From [Mycobacterium] nativiensis (GTDB taxonomy: Bacteria; Actinomycetota; Actinomycetes; Mycobacteriales; Mycobacteriaceae), in contig NZ_CP083986.1 of the NCBI RefSeq assembly GCF_020172685.1, forward strand, positions 5,011,784-5,075,783: a stretch of DNA of 64,000 nucleotides, given 5' to 3'. The notes beneath the pieces are model-generated. The model searched no databases. It saw only the letters and a program-made list of their open reading frames with translations, and was not told the DNA's origin. Within the stretch, counting starts at the first letter, position 1. Each line of letters opens with the position of its first letter. Shown one piece after another: positions 33,847 through 43,900 of this stretch. Position numbers and translations under genes: made by a program.

Positions 33847-34323
33847 ATGACCGACCCGCAGGGCCAACCCGATCACGAATCCGCCGCTGCGCCTGAGCCC
33901 GCCGAACCCGCAGCTCCTGCCGCAGCCGGCCAGCCGGCCGACCCGCAGCCCGAGGCTCCGGCCGCACCGCCGGCCAAGAAGGCCGCCAAGAAGGCGCCCG
34001 CCACTCCGCCGGCCAAGAAGGCAGCGAAGAAGGCTCCGGCTAAGAAGGCCGCCGCCAAGAAGGCACCCGCGAAGAAGGCTCCGGCCAAGAAGGCACCCGC
34101 TCCGGCTCCCGCACCCGCGGCCACCAATGGCGCGGGCAAGCTCGCCGATGGCGCTAAAGAGACTGCGGCGCAAGCTAAGTCGACGGTAGAGGCGGCCCGC
34201 AACCCGCTCGCCGTGGCACCGTCGCCGTCCGGGCAGTCGCCCGTTCCGCTGCTGGCCGCCGGCATCCTCGCCCTGTTCGGGCTGCTGCTGCTCCGCCGGC
34301 TGCTCCACGCACGCCGCGGTTGA
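33847..34323 (+). CDS. hns: Membrane-anchored Lys/Ala/Pro-rich histone-like protein (Rv3852-like)
   Basis: 158 aa. Acidic/Pro N-terminus, then a histone-H1-like array of KKAPAKKA units (residues ~40-85), a short linker, and a C-terminal membrane helix ([17 protein letters not shown]). Binds DNA through the Lys repeats and can tether it to the membrane, as described for mycobacterial Hns (Rv3852). GAGGAG precedes the ATG. Repeat number is likely to vary between strains. Confidence 0.9.
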   Translation: MTDPQGQPDHESAAAPEPAEPAAPAAAGQPADPQPEAPAAPPAKKAAKKAPATPPAKKAAKKAPAKKAAAKKAPAKKAPAKKAPAPAPAPAATNGAGKLADGAKETAAQAKSTVEAARNPLAVAPSPSGQSPVPLLAAGILALFGLLLLRRLLHARRG

Positions 34324-34331
34324 GTTCGGCC

Positions 34332-34808
34332 GTGCCCGCCGCCTTCCGACCCACCGCCGATCTGGTCGATGACATCGGCGCCGACGTGCGCAGCTGTGAC
34401 ATCCAGTTCCGCCAGCTGGGCGGGCGCACCGAGTTCGTCGGACGGATCAGCACTGTGCGCTGCTTTCAGGACAACGCCCTGCTCAAGTCGGTGCTCTCCG
34501 GCCCCGGCGACGGTGGGGTGCTGGTGATCGACGGCGCCGGGTCGCTGCACACCGCACTTGTCGGCGACGTCATCGCCGAACTGGGCCGCGCCAACGGCTG
34601 GTCCGGGCTGATCGTGAACGGCGCCGTGCGGGATGCCGCAACGCTGCGCACCCTCGACATCGGCATCAAGGCGCTGGGCACCAATCCCCGCAAGAGCACC
34701 AAGACCGGCGCCGGTGAACGCGACGTCGTCGTCGAACTCGGCGGAATCAGCTTCGTCCCCGGCGACATCGCCTACAGCGACGACGACGGAATCGTGGTCG
34801 TGGGCTAG
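34332..34808 (+). CDS. rraA: RraA-family regulator of ribonuclease activity (Rv3853-like)
   Basis: 158 aa. Members form a ring trimer that binds and inhibits RNase E; the gene was formerly called menG. Conserved [39 protein letters not shown] and [12 protein letters not shown] 34332 is chosen by alignment to [12 protein letters not shown] in homologues; a TTG at 34320 overlapping the hns stop is an alternative. Some homologues have aldolase activity. Confidence 0.9.
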   Translation: MPAAFRPTADLVDDIGADVRSCDIQFRQLGGRTEFVGRISTVRCFQDNALLKSVLSGPGDGGVLVIDGAGSLHTALVGDVIAELGRANGWSGLIVNGAVRDAATLRTLDIGIKALGTNPRKSTKTGAGERDVVVELGGISFVPGDIAYSDDDGIVVVG

Positions 34809-34810
34809 CC

Positions 34811-35545
34811 GTGTCGTTGCCGACTCAGCCCGACAGCCTGGCATCCCGTTGGAACGCGATCCGGCAGCGGGTCGTCGCAGCGTGTCAGGACGCCGGGCGC
34901 GACCCGGCGGAGGTCTCGATCCTGCCGGTGAGCAAGACCTTCGGCCCGGAGATGATCCGCTCGGCGGTGGATCTGGGCCTGCACCGGTTCGGCGAGAACA
35001 AGGTTCAGGAGATCCGGGACAAGTTCGAGCCGCTGGGCGACTGCGGGATCGATTGGGTGATGATCGGGCATCTGCAGACCAACAAGGCCGGCGTGGTGGC
35101 GCGCCTGGCCGCTGAGGTGCAGTCACTGGACCGACCCAAGCTCGCCGCGGCGCTGGACCGGCACCTGCGCGCCGAGAATCGCATCATCGACGTGCTGGTA
35201 CAGGTCAAGACCTCCGACGAGCCCAGCAAGTACGGCCTGGAGCCCGATCGGCTTCTGCCGTTCCTCGATGAGCTGGCCGGCTATCCCACCTTGCGGGTGC
35301 GGGGTTTGATGACGCTGGCCATCAACACCTCCGACCCCGAGACGGTCCGCGGCTGCTTCCGCCGGCTGCGCGAGCTGCGGGATACCGCGGCCGAACATGG
35401 CCACGAGGTGCCGCGGTTGTCGATGGGAATGAGCGGGGACTTTCCCCTGGCGATCGCCGAGGGTGCCACCGAGGTGCGGATCGGGACCGCGATCTTCGGG
35501 TCCCGACCCTACCCCGACTCCTACTACTGGCCAGAGAGCCGCTAG
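34811..35545 (+). CDS. YggS/PROSC-type pyridoxal-phosphate homeostasis protein
   Basis: 244 aa, PLP-binding TIM-barrel. PLP lysine in ILPVSKTFG, followed by HRFGENKVQE, WVMIGHLQTNKA and MGMSGDFPLAIAEGATEVRIG, all hallmarks. Keeps free PLP low and affects amino-acid metabolism. GTG start 2 bp after rraA. Mycobacteria usually have another YggS in the division cluster, so this is likely a second copy. Stops overlap ethA tail-to-tail by 4 bp. Confidence 0.9.
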   Translation: MSLPTQPDSLASRWNAIRQRVVAACQDAGRDPAEVSILPVSKTFGPEMIRSAVDLGLHRFGENKVQEIRDKFEPLGDCGIDWVMIGHLQTNKAGVVARLAAEVQSLDRPKLAAALDRHLRAENRIIDVLVQVKTSDEPSKYGLEPDRLLPFLDELAGYPTLRVRGLMTLAINTSDPETVRGCFRRLRELRDTAAEHGHEVPRLSMGMSGDFPLAIAEGATEVRIGTAIFGSRPYPDSYYWPESR

Positions 35546-37011
35546 GCGTTGACCGGTGCCCGGTGCTTGCTGAACTTCAGCGACTTCTCGTCCACCTTGC
35601 CGTGCCGGATCAGCCGTAGGTCCAGCAGATAGTTCTGCTTGAGCCGCCACGGGGCCTCCGAGCCCGAACGCGGCAGCTCGTCCATCGCCCGGCGGAAGTA
35701 GCCGGGGCTGAAGTCCATGAACGGCTCTTCCTTCACCGCGGCACCGGGGTGCTGGGCCTCGACCCGGTCGAAACCGTTGTCATCCATGTAGTTGAGCACC
35801 CGGCAGACGAACTCCGAGACCAGGTCGGCCTTGAGCGTCCACGACGCATTGGTGTAGCCAAAGGTCACCGCGGCGTTGGGCACGCCGGAGAACATCAAGC
35901 CCTTGTAGGTCATCGCCTTGGGCAGATCGATCGGCTCGCCGTTGCGCAGCAGCGACGCCCCGCCCAGCAGCTGCATGTTCAGGCCGGTCGCGGTGATGAT
36001 GATGTCGGCGTCGAGTTCCTGGCCGGAGTTCAGCCGAATCCCGGTCTTGGTGAACGTATCGATCGTGTCGGTGACGACATCCGCCTTGCCGCTGCGGATG
36101 GTCTTGAACAGGTCGCCGTTGGGCGCCAAGCACAACCGCTCGTCCCAGGGGTTGTACCGCGGCCCGAAGTGCTTCTGCACGTCGAAGCCTTCCGGCAGCC
36201 GGTGCTTGGCCATCGTCATCAGCGTCTTGCGCATGTACTTCGGGAACTTCCGCGCCAGCTGGTACTGGAGGGTGCTGAAACCGATCGCCTTCCAGCGGTT
36301 GGCGAAGTGCGCCGCTTTGGTCGGCAGGAACCGGTTTGCCTGCACGGCGAACGGGTCGACCAGGGGCAGCGCACCGATGTAGGTCGGCGAACGCTGCAGC
36401 ATGGTCACATGCCCGGCCCCGGAATTGGCCAGTGCGGGGATCAGTGTCACCGCGGTGGCGCCGCTGCCGATCACCACGATCTTCTTGCCGGCGTAGTCCA
36501 GGTCCTCCGGCCAGTGCTGCGGGTGCACGATGGTGCCGGCGAAGTCCGTGGCGCCGGGGAACTCCGGCGAGTAGCCCTCGGCGTAGTTGTAGTAGCCGCT
36601 GCACGCGAACACGAACGACGCGGTGATCTGCTCCTGCTGACCGTTGTTGTCGACGGTGACCGTCCACTGGTTGTCGGCGTCGGACCAGTCGGCCGAGACG
36701 ACCCGGTGCTGGTAGCGGATGTGCTTGTCGATGCCGTTCTCGGTGGCGGCCTCGTTGATGTAGTTCCAGATGTCCGCCCCGTCGGCGATCGAGTGCGCCG
36801 ACCGCCACGGCTTGAACCGGAAGCCCAGGGTGAACATGTCGGAGTCCGACCGGATGCCGGGGTACTTGAACAGGTCCCAGGTGCCGCCGAGGTTCTCCCG
36901 ACTTTCCAGGATGGCGTAGCTCTTGCTCGGGCAGCGGTCCTGCAGGTGCCAGGCCGCGCTGATACCGGAGATGCCGGCGCCGACGATCACAACATCGAGG
37001 TGTTCAGTCAT
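35542..37011 (-). CDS. ethA: EthA-type flavin Baeyer-Villiger monooxygenase
   Basis: 489 aa. FAD- and NADPH-dependent; oxidises ketones and thioamides, and the M. tuberculosis enzyme activates ethionamide. FAD motif IVGAGISGIS at residues 9-18. BVMO fingerprint FAGTIVHPQHWP near residue 155. NADPH motif VIGSGATAV near 180. Divergent from ethR with the operator between, exactly as Rv3854c-Rv3855. Native substrate unknown. Confidence 0.95.
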   Translation of the reverse strand: MTEHLDVVIVGAGISGISAAWHLQDRCPSKSYAILESRENLGGTWDLFKYPGIRSDSDMFTLGFRFKPWRSAHSIADGADIWNYINEAATENGIDKHIRYQHRVVSADWSDADNQWTVTVDNNGQQEQITASFVFACSGYYNYAEGYSPEFPGATDFAGTIVHPQHWPEDLDYAGKKIVVIGSGATAVTLIPALANSGAGHVTMLQRSPTYIGALPLVDPFAVQANRFLPTKAAHFANRWKAIGFSTLQYQLARKFPKYMRKTLMTMAKHRLPEGFDVQKHFGPRYNPWDERLCLAPNGDLFKTIRSGKADVVTDTIDTFTKTGIRLNSGQELDADIIITATGLNMQLLGGASLLRNGEPIDLPKAMTYKGLMFSGVPNAAVTFGYTNASWTLKADLVSEFVCRVLNYMDDNGFDRVEAQHPGAAVKEEPFMDFSPGYFRRAMDELPRSGSEAPWRLKQNYLLDLRLIRHGKVDEKSLKFSKHRAPVNA

Positions 37012-37023
37012 GACGCCAGATTA

Positions 37024-37080
37024 TCAACGGGGTGTTGAGTCGGTCAACACCCTGTTGAGTAAATCAACATCGTGTAAAGT
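37024..37080. promoter_or_regulatory. EthR operator: three 20-bp units
   Basis: TCAAC starts at 37024, 37044 and 37064. GTTGAGT starts at 37034 and 37054, with a degraded third copy GTAAAGT at 37074. The result is a 20-bp-period array of TCAAC-N5-GTTGA palindromes filling the 76-bp ethA-ethR gap. EthR binds cooperatively to such repeats in M. tuberculosis. The last unit contains the ethR -10 (TAAAGT, 37075-37080). Confidence 0.85.
37075..37080 (+). promoter_or_regulatory. Putative -10 element of ethR (leaderless)
   Basis: TAAAGT, 7 nt before the ATG at 37088, inside the operator, explaining autorepression. Confidence 0.45.
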
Positions 37081-37087
37081 AGCGTCC

Positions 37088-37723
37088 ATGGCCAGTCCCA
37101 ATGCGACCCGTCACGGACGCCGCGCAGCGCGGCCGTCCGGCGACGATCGGGAGCTGGCGATCCTGGCCACCGCCGAACGGCTGCTCGAGCAGCGCCCGCT
37201 GGCCGAGATCTCCGTCGACGACCTGGCCAAAGGCGCCGGGATCTCCCGGCCCACCTTCTACTTCTATTTCAAGTCCAAGGACGCGGTGCTGCTCTCACTG
37301 CTGGAGCCGCTGATCGCGGCCGCCGACTCGGAGTTCGTCGGGGCGGTGCAACGGCTGCCGACCGACCCGCGCCGGATCTGGCGCAGCGGGATCAAGGCGT
37401 TTTTCATCGCGTTCAGCTCGCACCGGGCGATCGCCCGGGCCGGCACCGAGGCGCTGGCCACCAGCCCGGAATTCAAGGCGATGTGGAACGGCTTCATGCG
37501 GAAATGGATCGAGCAGACCGCCGCGATGATCACCGCCGAACGTGAGCGCGGCGCCGCGCCGACGACCATCGACGCCCTGGATCTGGCGACGTCCCTGAAT
37601 CAGATGAACGAGCGCACCATGATGGCGGCGCTGGTGGCCGAGCAGCCCTCGGTGCCCCACGAGAAGGTGGTCGACACGTTGACCCACGTCTGGGTCAGCA
37701 GCATCTACGGCCAGGCGTCCTAA
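37088..37723 (+). CDS. ethR: TetR-family repressor EthR
   Basis: 211 aa. HTH DDLAKGAGISRPTFYFYFKS (residues ~45-64), then a long hydrophobic ligand tunnel domain rich in Phe/Trp (FFIAFSSHRA, MWNGFMRKWIEQT). Represses ethA and itself; in M. tuberculosis, ligands that fill the pocket release it. ATG 37088 is supported by the leaderless -10 and by homology to MASPNATRHGRR-type starts. Confidence 0.93.
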   Translation: MASPNATRHGRRAARPSGDDRELAILATAERLLEQRPLAEISVDDLAKGAGISRPTFYFYFKSKDAVLLSLLEPLIAAADSEFVGAVQRLPTDPRRIWRSGIKAFFIAFSSHRAIARAGTEALATSPEFKAMWNGFMRKWIEQTAAMITAERERGAAPTTIDALDLATSLNQMNERTMMAALVAEQPSVPHEKVVDTLTHVWVSSIYGQAS

Positions 37724-37730
37724 AGGCCCC

Positions 37731-38153
37731 TCAGAACTGGGCGGCGCCGAATCCTGCCAGCAGCACCGCGAATCCGCCGATCTCGCCGAGGATGAGCAAC
37801 AACATGCCCACGCGCAGGAACCAGCCGCCTGACTCGAATTGGTTGGTGGTGTCGCGCAGTGCGCCGTGCAGCATGTAGCTGCCGATCGCGGTCACGAAGA
37901 AGTACACCACCACCATCGCCGCGGTCATGTTCACCCAGGTCGGCCAGCCGCTGAGCTCGACGAACACCGCGACCAACAGGGTGGCGAAGGAATACATCAA
38001 CGCCGCCCGATGTGCGATGTCGACGTAGACGTGTGCCTGGTGGTTCTCCGAGGTGACTATCTGCTGGTATTTCCAGACGCCCAGCAGCAGCGCCAGCAGG
38101 AAGATCAGACCAGCTGCCAGCAGGGTCACCTTGGTATCGATTCCCAGAGCCAT
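37731..38153 (-). CDS. Small four-helix membrane protein, unknown
   Basis: 140 aa with four membrane helices at about residues 10-28, 45-65, 72-95 and 115-135 (LLAAGLIFLLALLLGVWKYQ, MLLLILGEIGGFAVLLAGFG). No family is recognised with confidence. It converges on ethR (8 bp) and diverges from the F420-type gene (79 bp). ATG 38153 opens just before the first helix; the longer frame to 38282 would overlap the divergent gene. Confidence 0.75.
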   Translation of the reverse strand: MALGIDTKVTLLAAGLIFLLALLLGVWKYQQIVTSENHQAHVYVDIAHRAALMYSFATLLVAVFVELSGWPTWVNMTAAMVVVYFFVTAIGSYMLHGALRDTTNQFESGGWFLRVGMLLLILGEIGGFAVLLAGFGAAQF

Positions 38154-38219
38154 CAGCACACCCGTGAGCCTAACCCGACGGTGATTTTCCTTCGCCGAGC
38201 CGGGGGAACGGGAAAGCAC

Positions 38220-38225
38220 TAGGCT
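38220..38225 (+). promoter_or_regulatory. Putative -10 element of the LLM oxidoreductase (leaderless)
   Basis: TAGGCT, 7 nt before the ATG at 38233. Confidence 0.45.
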
Positions 38226-38232
38226 CGATTGG

Positions 38233-39081
38233 ATGCGTTTCGCATTCAAAACCTCACCGCAGAACACCACCTGGTCCGACATGCTGGCCGTCTGGCAGGC
38301 CGCCGACGATATCGACGTCTACGAGTCCGGCTGGACGTTCGACCACTTCTATCCGATCTTCACCGATTCCACCGGGCCGTGCCTGGAGGGCTGGACGACG
38401 CTGACCGCGTTGGCCCAGGCCACCACCCGGTTGCGGTTGGGCACCCTGGTCACCGGAATCCACTACCGGCACCCGGCTGTGCTGGCCAATATGGCTGCCG
38501 CGCTGGACATCATCTCCGGCGGTCGGCTGGAGTTGGGGATCGGTGCGGGCTGGAACGAAGAGGAGTCCGGTGCCTACGGCATCGAGTTGGGCAGCATCAA
38601 AGAGCGCTTCGACCGCTTCGAGGAGGCCTGCGAGGTGCTGGTCAGCCTGCTCAGTCAGGAGACGACCGACTTCGACGGTCGCTACTACCAGCTCAAGGCC
38701 GCTCGCAACGAGCCCAAGGGCCCGCAGCGTCCGCACCCGCCGATCTGCATCGGCGGCAGCGGTGAGAAACGCACTCTGAAGATCACCGCGCGTTACGCCC
38801 AGCACTGGAACTTCGTCGGGGGCACACCGGAGGAGTTCGCCCGCAAGCGCGACGTGCTGGCCTCGCACTGCGCCGACATCGGCCGGGATCCGAAGGAGAT
38901 CCGGCTGTCGGCGCACCTGCGGCTGGAGCCGAATCGCGACTACCGCAAGGTGGTCGACGACGCGGCGGCGCTCGGCGCGCACGGCCTGGATCTGGCGATC
39001 GTCTACCTGCCGGTGCCGTATGACCCGGGCGTTCTGGAGCCGCTGGCCGAGACGATTCGGGATTCGGGGTTGTTGGTCTGA
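38233..39081 (+). CDS. LLM-class F420-dependent oxidoreductase
   Basis: 282 aa luciferase-like TIM barrel. ESGWTFDHFYPI, TRLRLGTLVTGIHYRHPAVLA, GGRLELGIGAGWNEEESGAYGI and PPICIGGSGEKRTLKI are the conserved blocks of actinobacterial F420/FMN-dependent LLM proteins. F420 is favoured by the mycobacterial context. Substrate unknown. Confidence 0.9.
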   Translation: MRFAFKTSPQNTTWSDMLAVWQAADDIDVYESGWTFDHFYPIFTDSTGPCLEGWTTLTALAQATTRLRLGTLVTGIHYRHPAVLANMAAALDIISGGRLELGIGAGWNEEESGAYGIELGSIKERFDRFEEACEVLVSLLSQETTDFDGRYYQLKAARNEPKGPQRPHPPICIGGSGEKRTLKITARYAQHWNFVGGTPEEFARKRDVLASHCADIGRDPKEIRLSAHLRLEPNRDYRKVVDDAAALGAHGLDLAIVYLPVPYDPGVLEPLAETIRDSGLLV

Positions 39082-39144
39082 GTCGCCCGCTGACCACGGC
39101 CAGCAAACACCGTCAGGGCAGAGCGCCCCGCAGACCAACGCCGC

Positions 39145-39285
39145 CTAGGTGGCGAAGCGCAACAGTTCGTCGGCGGTGATCAGCCGTTCGTGCTTGGCCG
39201 GAAACTCGCGACTCCTGCGCGGATGGCGCAACAGTGACCAGGCCATACGGCCCATCCGGTATCGGTATATCGGGTTGATGTGCAC
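39145..39285 (-). CDS. Small basic hypothetical protein at the Rv3857c position
   Basis: 46 aa from GTG 39285 (GGGCGGGGG upstream). Very basic: INPIYRYRMGRMAW, LRHPRRSREF, HERLITADELLRF. The frame is open back to 39417 but that part is lower in GC and unlike protein. Position next to gltD matches M. tuberculosis Rv3857c, a short gene. It may instead be the tail of a decayed larger gene. Low certainty. The region 39286-39495 shows no other gene. Confidence 0.45.
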   Translation of the reverse strand: MHINPIYRYRMGRMAWSLLRHPRRSREFPAKHERLITADELLRFAT

Positions 39286-39495
39286 GGCGCTGACCCCCGC
39301 CCTGGCTCGGACCAGATTGGAATAGTACGGACCACGTCCACGCGTCGTTGAACGCGATGCCCTATAGCCGACCATTAGACACCCGACATCCGGCAAACAA
39401 GATCCAACTCGCCGCATTGTGATGCAGAAGTTATCTATGTGACTGTTGCGGTATCGAGCGGGATCCGATCGACCTTGGAGCCGACCAGTGCGCCG

Positions 39496-40947
39496 TCAGC
39501 GGATCGGCGCCGCAGTCGGCTCGATCGGGGCCGGCAGTGCGGTGGTGCCCATCAGATACCGGTCGACGCCGGCCGCCGCGGCGCGGCCTTCGGCGATCGC
39601 CCAGACGATCAGGGACTGCCCGCGGCCCATGTCGCCGGCCACGTAGACGCCCGGCACCCCGGTTGCGTACCCACCGTCGCGCGCCACGTTGCCGCGGTCG
39701 GTGAACTCCACCCCCAGGTCCGTCAGCAGCGCCGACCGTTCCGGGCCCACGAATCCCATGGCCAGCAGCACCAGATCGGCCTCGAGCTCGAAGTCGGTCC
39801 CGTCCACCTTCTCGAAACCTCCATTGCGGCGGCGCACCTCGTGGGCGCGCAGCCCCGTCACCTGGCCGTCGCGGCCGACGAACTCCTCGGTGTTGACCGC
39901 GAACACCCGCTCCCCGCCTTCCTCGTGCGCGGCGCTGGTCCGCATGATCAGCGGATAGGTCGGCCACGGCGTCGAGGCGTCGCGGTTCTCCGGCGGGCGC
40001 GGCATGATCTCGAACTGGTGCACCCCGGTCGCGCCCTGGCGATGCACGGTCCCCAGACAGTCCGCGCCGGTGTCGCCGCCGCCGATGATGATCACCTTCT
40101 TGCCCGCCGCGGTGATCGGCGGCTCGGGCAGATCGCCGGCCTGCACCCGGTTCGCCCACGGCAGGTACTCCATCGCCTGGTGGATTCCGCCGAGCTCACG
40201 GCCCCGGATCGGCAGGTCGCGCCAGGCGGTGGCGCCGCCGGCCAGCACCACGGCGTCGAAGTCGCTGCGCAACTGATCGGCCGTCACGTCCACCCCGACG
40301 TTCACGCCCGCGGCGAACACGGTGCCTTCGGCGGCCATCTGCGCCAGCCGCCGATCCAGGATGCGCTTCTCCATCTTGAATTCCGGTATGCCGTAACGCA
40401 GCAGCCCGCCGATGCGGTCGTCACGCTCGAACACCGTCACCGCGTGCCCGGCCCGGGTGAGCTGCTGGGCGGCGGCCAGCCCGGCCGGACCGGAGCCCAC
40501 CACCGCGACCGCCTTCCCGGTGCGCACCGACGGCATAATCGGTTCCGCCCAGCCCTCTTTGAAACCCCGCTCCACGATCTCGTATTCGACCTGCTTGATC
40601 GTGACCGGCGGCTGGTTGATGCCCAGCACGCAGGCCGGCTCGCACGGTGCCGGGCAGAGCCGGCCGGTGAAGTCCGGGAAGTTGTTGGTGGCGTGCAGCC
40701 GGTCGAACGCCTCGCGCCAGCGCCCGGTGCGCACCAGGTCATTCCACTCCGGGATCAGGTTTCCCAGCGGACAACCGGTGTGGCAGAACGGGATACCGCA
40801 GTCCATACAGCGGCCCGCCTGCTGGCGCACCGCGTCCTCGGCGAACTCCTCGTACACCTCGTTCCAGTCACCGAGTCGCTCGGCGACCGGGCGCCGCTGC
40901 GGCAGGATGCGCAGGGGAAATTTGATGAAACCTCTCGGATCAGCCAT
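39496..40947 (-). CDS. gltD: Glutamate synthase small subunit
   Basis: 483 aa. Delivers electrons from NADPH through FAD and Fe-S clusters to GltB. N-terminal Cys clusters [17 protein letters not shown] and CPAPCEPAC hold [4Fe-4S]. FAD motif [15 protein letters not shown] (residues ~147-161), NADPH motif [14 protein letters not shown] (~287-300), second FAD motif [18 protein letters not shown]. Start overlaps the gltB stop by 8 bp. Orthologous position to Rv3858c. Confidence 0.96.
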   Translation of the reverse strand: MADPRGFIKFPLRILPQRRPVAERLGDWNEVYEEFAEDAVRQQAGRCMDCGIPFCHTGCPLGNLIPEWNDLVRTGRWREAFDRLHATNNFPDFTGRLCPAPCEPACVLGINQPPVTIKQVEYEIVERGFKEGWAEPIMPSVRTGKAVAVVGSGPAGLAAAQQLTRAGHAVTVFERDDRIGGLLRYGIPEFKMEKRILDRRLAQMAAEGTVFAAGVNVGVDVTADQLRSDFDAVVLAGGATAWRDLPIRGRELGGIHQAMEYLPWANRVQAGDLPEPPITAAGKKVIIIGGGDTGADCLGTVHRQGATGVHQFEIMPRPPENRDASTPWPTYPLIMRTSAAHEEGGERVFAVNTEEFVGRDGQVTGLRAHEVRRRNGGFEKVDGTDFELEADLVLLAMGFVGPERSALLTDLGVEFTDRGNVARDGGYATGVPGVYVAGDMGRGQSLIVWAIAEGRAAAAGVDRYLMGTTALPAPIEPTAAPIR

Positions 40948-43900
40948 GAGCTGCCGCCATGATCGCCTCGTTCGGGTCGGTGCCGCTCTCCTTGGCCTCG
41001 GCTACCGCCGCGAGCACCCTGCGGTAGTCGCGTGGCATCACCTTGACGAAGTGGCGGCTCTGGTTGAGCCAGTCGCCCAGGATCGCCCGGGCAGGTGCGG
41101 AGTCGGTGGCCTCGGCGTGCTCGCTCAGGATGCCGCGCAGCCAGGTGAGGTCGTCGGAGTCGAAGTCGTCGAAGTCGTCGAGATCCACCATCTCGGTGTT
41201 GAGGCAGCCGCCGATGTGCCGGCCGGGGTCGTAGAGGTACGCCACGCCCCCGGACATGCCGGCGGCGAAGTTACGCCCGGTGCGGCCCAGCACCACCACC
41301 TTGCCGCCGGTCATGTATTCGCAGCCGTGGTCGCCGACACCCTCGACCACCGCCACTGCCCCGGAGTTGCGGACCGCGAATCGTTCACCGGCCACTCCCC
41401 GCAGAAACGCCGTACCGCTGGTGGCGCCGAACAGGATCACGTTGCCGCCGATGATGTTGTCCTCGGCGACATAACCGTCCGGTGCGTCAAGCGGTGGGCG
41501 AATCACGATCCGGCCGCCGGACAGGCCCTTGCCGACGTAGTCGTTGGCGTCGCCGAAGACCCGCAGCGTCATCCCGGACGGCAGGAACGCTCCGAAGCTG
41601 TTGCCGGCTGATCCGGTGAAGGTGATGTCGATGGTGTCATCGGGCAGGCCTTGGGCACCATAGGCTTTGGTGACTTCGTAGCCGAGCATCGTGCCGACGG
41701 TCCGATTGACGTTGGAGATCTCGGAGCTGAACCGCACCGGGGTCCCGGCGTCCAGGGCTTCGCGGCTCATCACGATCAACTGTTGATCCAGGGCCTTGTC
41801 CAAGTCGTGGTCCTGGCCAGAGCTGCAGTACAGATCCTGATTCATGAACGCCGAATCCGGCTCGTGCAGCACCGCCGCCAGATCCAGCTTGTGGGCCTTC
41901 CAGTGCGCGCGGGCCAACGTGGTGTCCAGCGCGTTGACCTGCCCGACGGCCTCGTTGATGGTGCGGAATCCCAGGGCGGCAAGGTATTCGCGAACCTCCT
42001 CGGCGATGAACCAGAAGAAGTTCTCGACGAACTCGGGCCGGCCGGTGAAGCGCCGGCGCAGCTCGGGGTTCTGGGTGGCCACCCCGACGGGACAGGTGTC
42101 CAGGTGGCAGACCCGCATCATGATGCAGCCCGACACCACCAGCGGCGCGGTCGCGAAGCCGAACTCCTCGGCGCCCAGCAGCGCCGCGATCACCACGTCG
42201 CGCCCGGTCTTGAGCTGACCGTCCACCTGCACCACGATCCGGTCCCGAAGACCGTTGAGCAGCAACGTCTGCTGCGTTTCGGCCAGCCCCAGCTCCCACG
42301 GCGCCCCGGCGTGCTTCAGTGAGGTCAGCGGCGCCGCACCGGTACCGCCGTCGTGCCCGGAGATCAGCACCACGTCGGCGTGCGCCTTGGACACCCCGGC
42401 GGCCACCGTCCCGACCCCGTTCTCGGCGACCAGCTTCACGTGGATGCGCGCGGCCGGGTTGGCGTTCTTCAGGTCGTAGATCAGCTGCTTGAGGTCCTCG
42501 ATGGAATAGATGTCGTGGTGCGGCGGAGGTGAGATCAGCCCGACACCGGGGGTGGCGTGGCGAACCTCGGCGATCCACGGGTACACCTTGTTGCCCGGAA
42601 GCTGGCCGCCCTCACCGGGTTTGGCTCCCTGGGCGATCTTGATCTGCAGATCGGTGCAGTTGACCAGGTAGTCGCTGGTCACGCCGAACCGGGCGGAGGC
42701 CACCTGCTTGATCGCGCTGCGCCGCCAGTCGCCGTTCGGGTCGGGCTGGTAGCGGTCGGCGTGCTCGCCGCCCTCGCCGCAGTTCGACCGGCCGCCGATC
42801 CGGTTCATCGCGATCGCCAGCGTCTCGTGCGCCTCGGCGGAGATCGAGCCGTAGCTCATCGCGCCGGTGGCGAACCGCTTGACGATCTCGGTCGCCGGCT
42901 CCACCTCGTCGATCGGAACCGGTGGCCGCTGCCCGACTTTGAACTTCAGCAGGCCGCGCAGGGTGGCCAATTGCTCACTCTGGTCGTCGACCAACGCGGT
43001 GTACTCCTTGAACACCGCGTATTGGCCGGTGCGCGTGGAGTGCTGAAGTTTGAACACCGTCTCCGGGTTGAACAGGTGGTACTCGCCCTCGCGGCGCCAC
43101 TGGTATTCACCCCCTACCGGCAACTCGCGGTGGGCGCGCTCCTCGGGACGGTCCAGATAGGCCAGCCCGTGCCGGGCCGCCACGTCGGCGGCGATGTCGT
43201 CGAGGGTGATGCCGCCGATCGGGCAGAACAGGCCGGTGAAGTAATCGTCGAGCACGTCCTGGGAGATGCCGACCGGCTGAAACAGTTGCGCGCCGGTGTA
43301 GGAGGCCCGCGTCGAGATGCCCATCTTGGACATCACCTTCAGCACGCCCTTGGCCGCGGCCTTGGCGTAGTTGGCCACCGCCTGCTCGTGGTCGACTCCC
43401 TCGATAAGGCCCCGATCGAACATGTCCTCGACCGACTCGAACGCCAGGTACGGGTTGACGGCGGCAGCGCCGAAACCGATCAAGGCCGCCAGGTGGTGCA
43501 CCTCACGGGCGTCGCCGGACTCCACCACCAGGCCCACCTTGGTGCGGCTGCGCTCGGCAACCAGGTGATGGTGCACGGCGGCGGTGGCCAGCAGGGACGG
43601 GATGGGCGCCAGCGTCTCGTCCGACTCCCGGTCGGAGATCACCAGGAAGGAGGCGCCGCCGGCGATCGCCACCGAGGCCTGCTCACAGACCCGCTGCAGT
43701 GCCGCACGCAATCCGTCCCCGCCCTCGGCCACCGGGTAACGGCAGTCGATGACGGCGGTGGACAGCCCGTGCCTGCCCCTCGTACCGATCCGCTGATCGG
43801 GGTCCAACTTGACCAGTTTCGCCAGATCGGAGTTGCTCAGGATCGGCTGGGGCAGCACCACCTGGCGCCAGGTGGGCTCGGCGGTGTTGAGCAGGTCACC

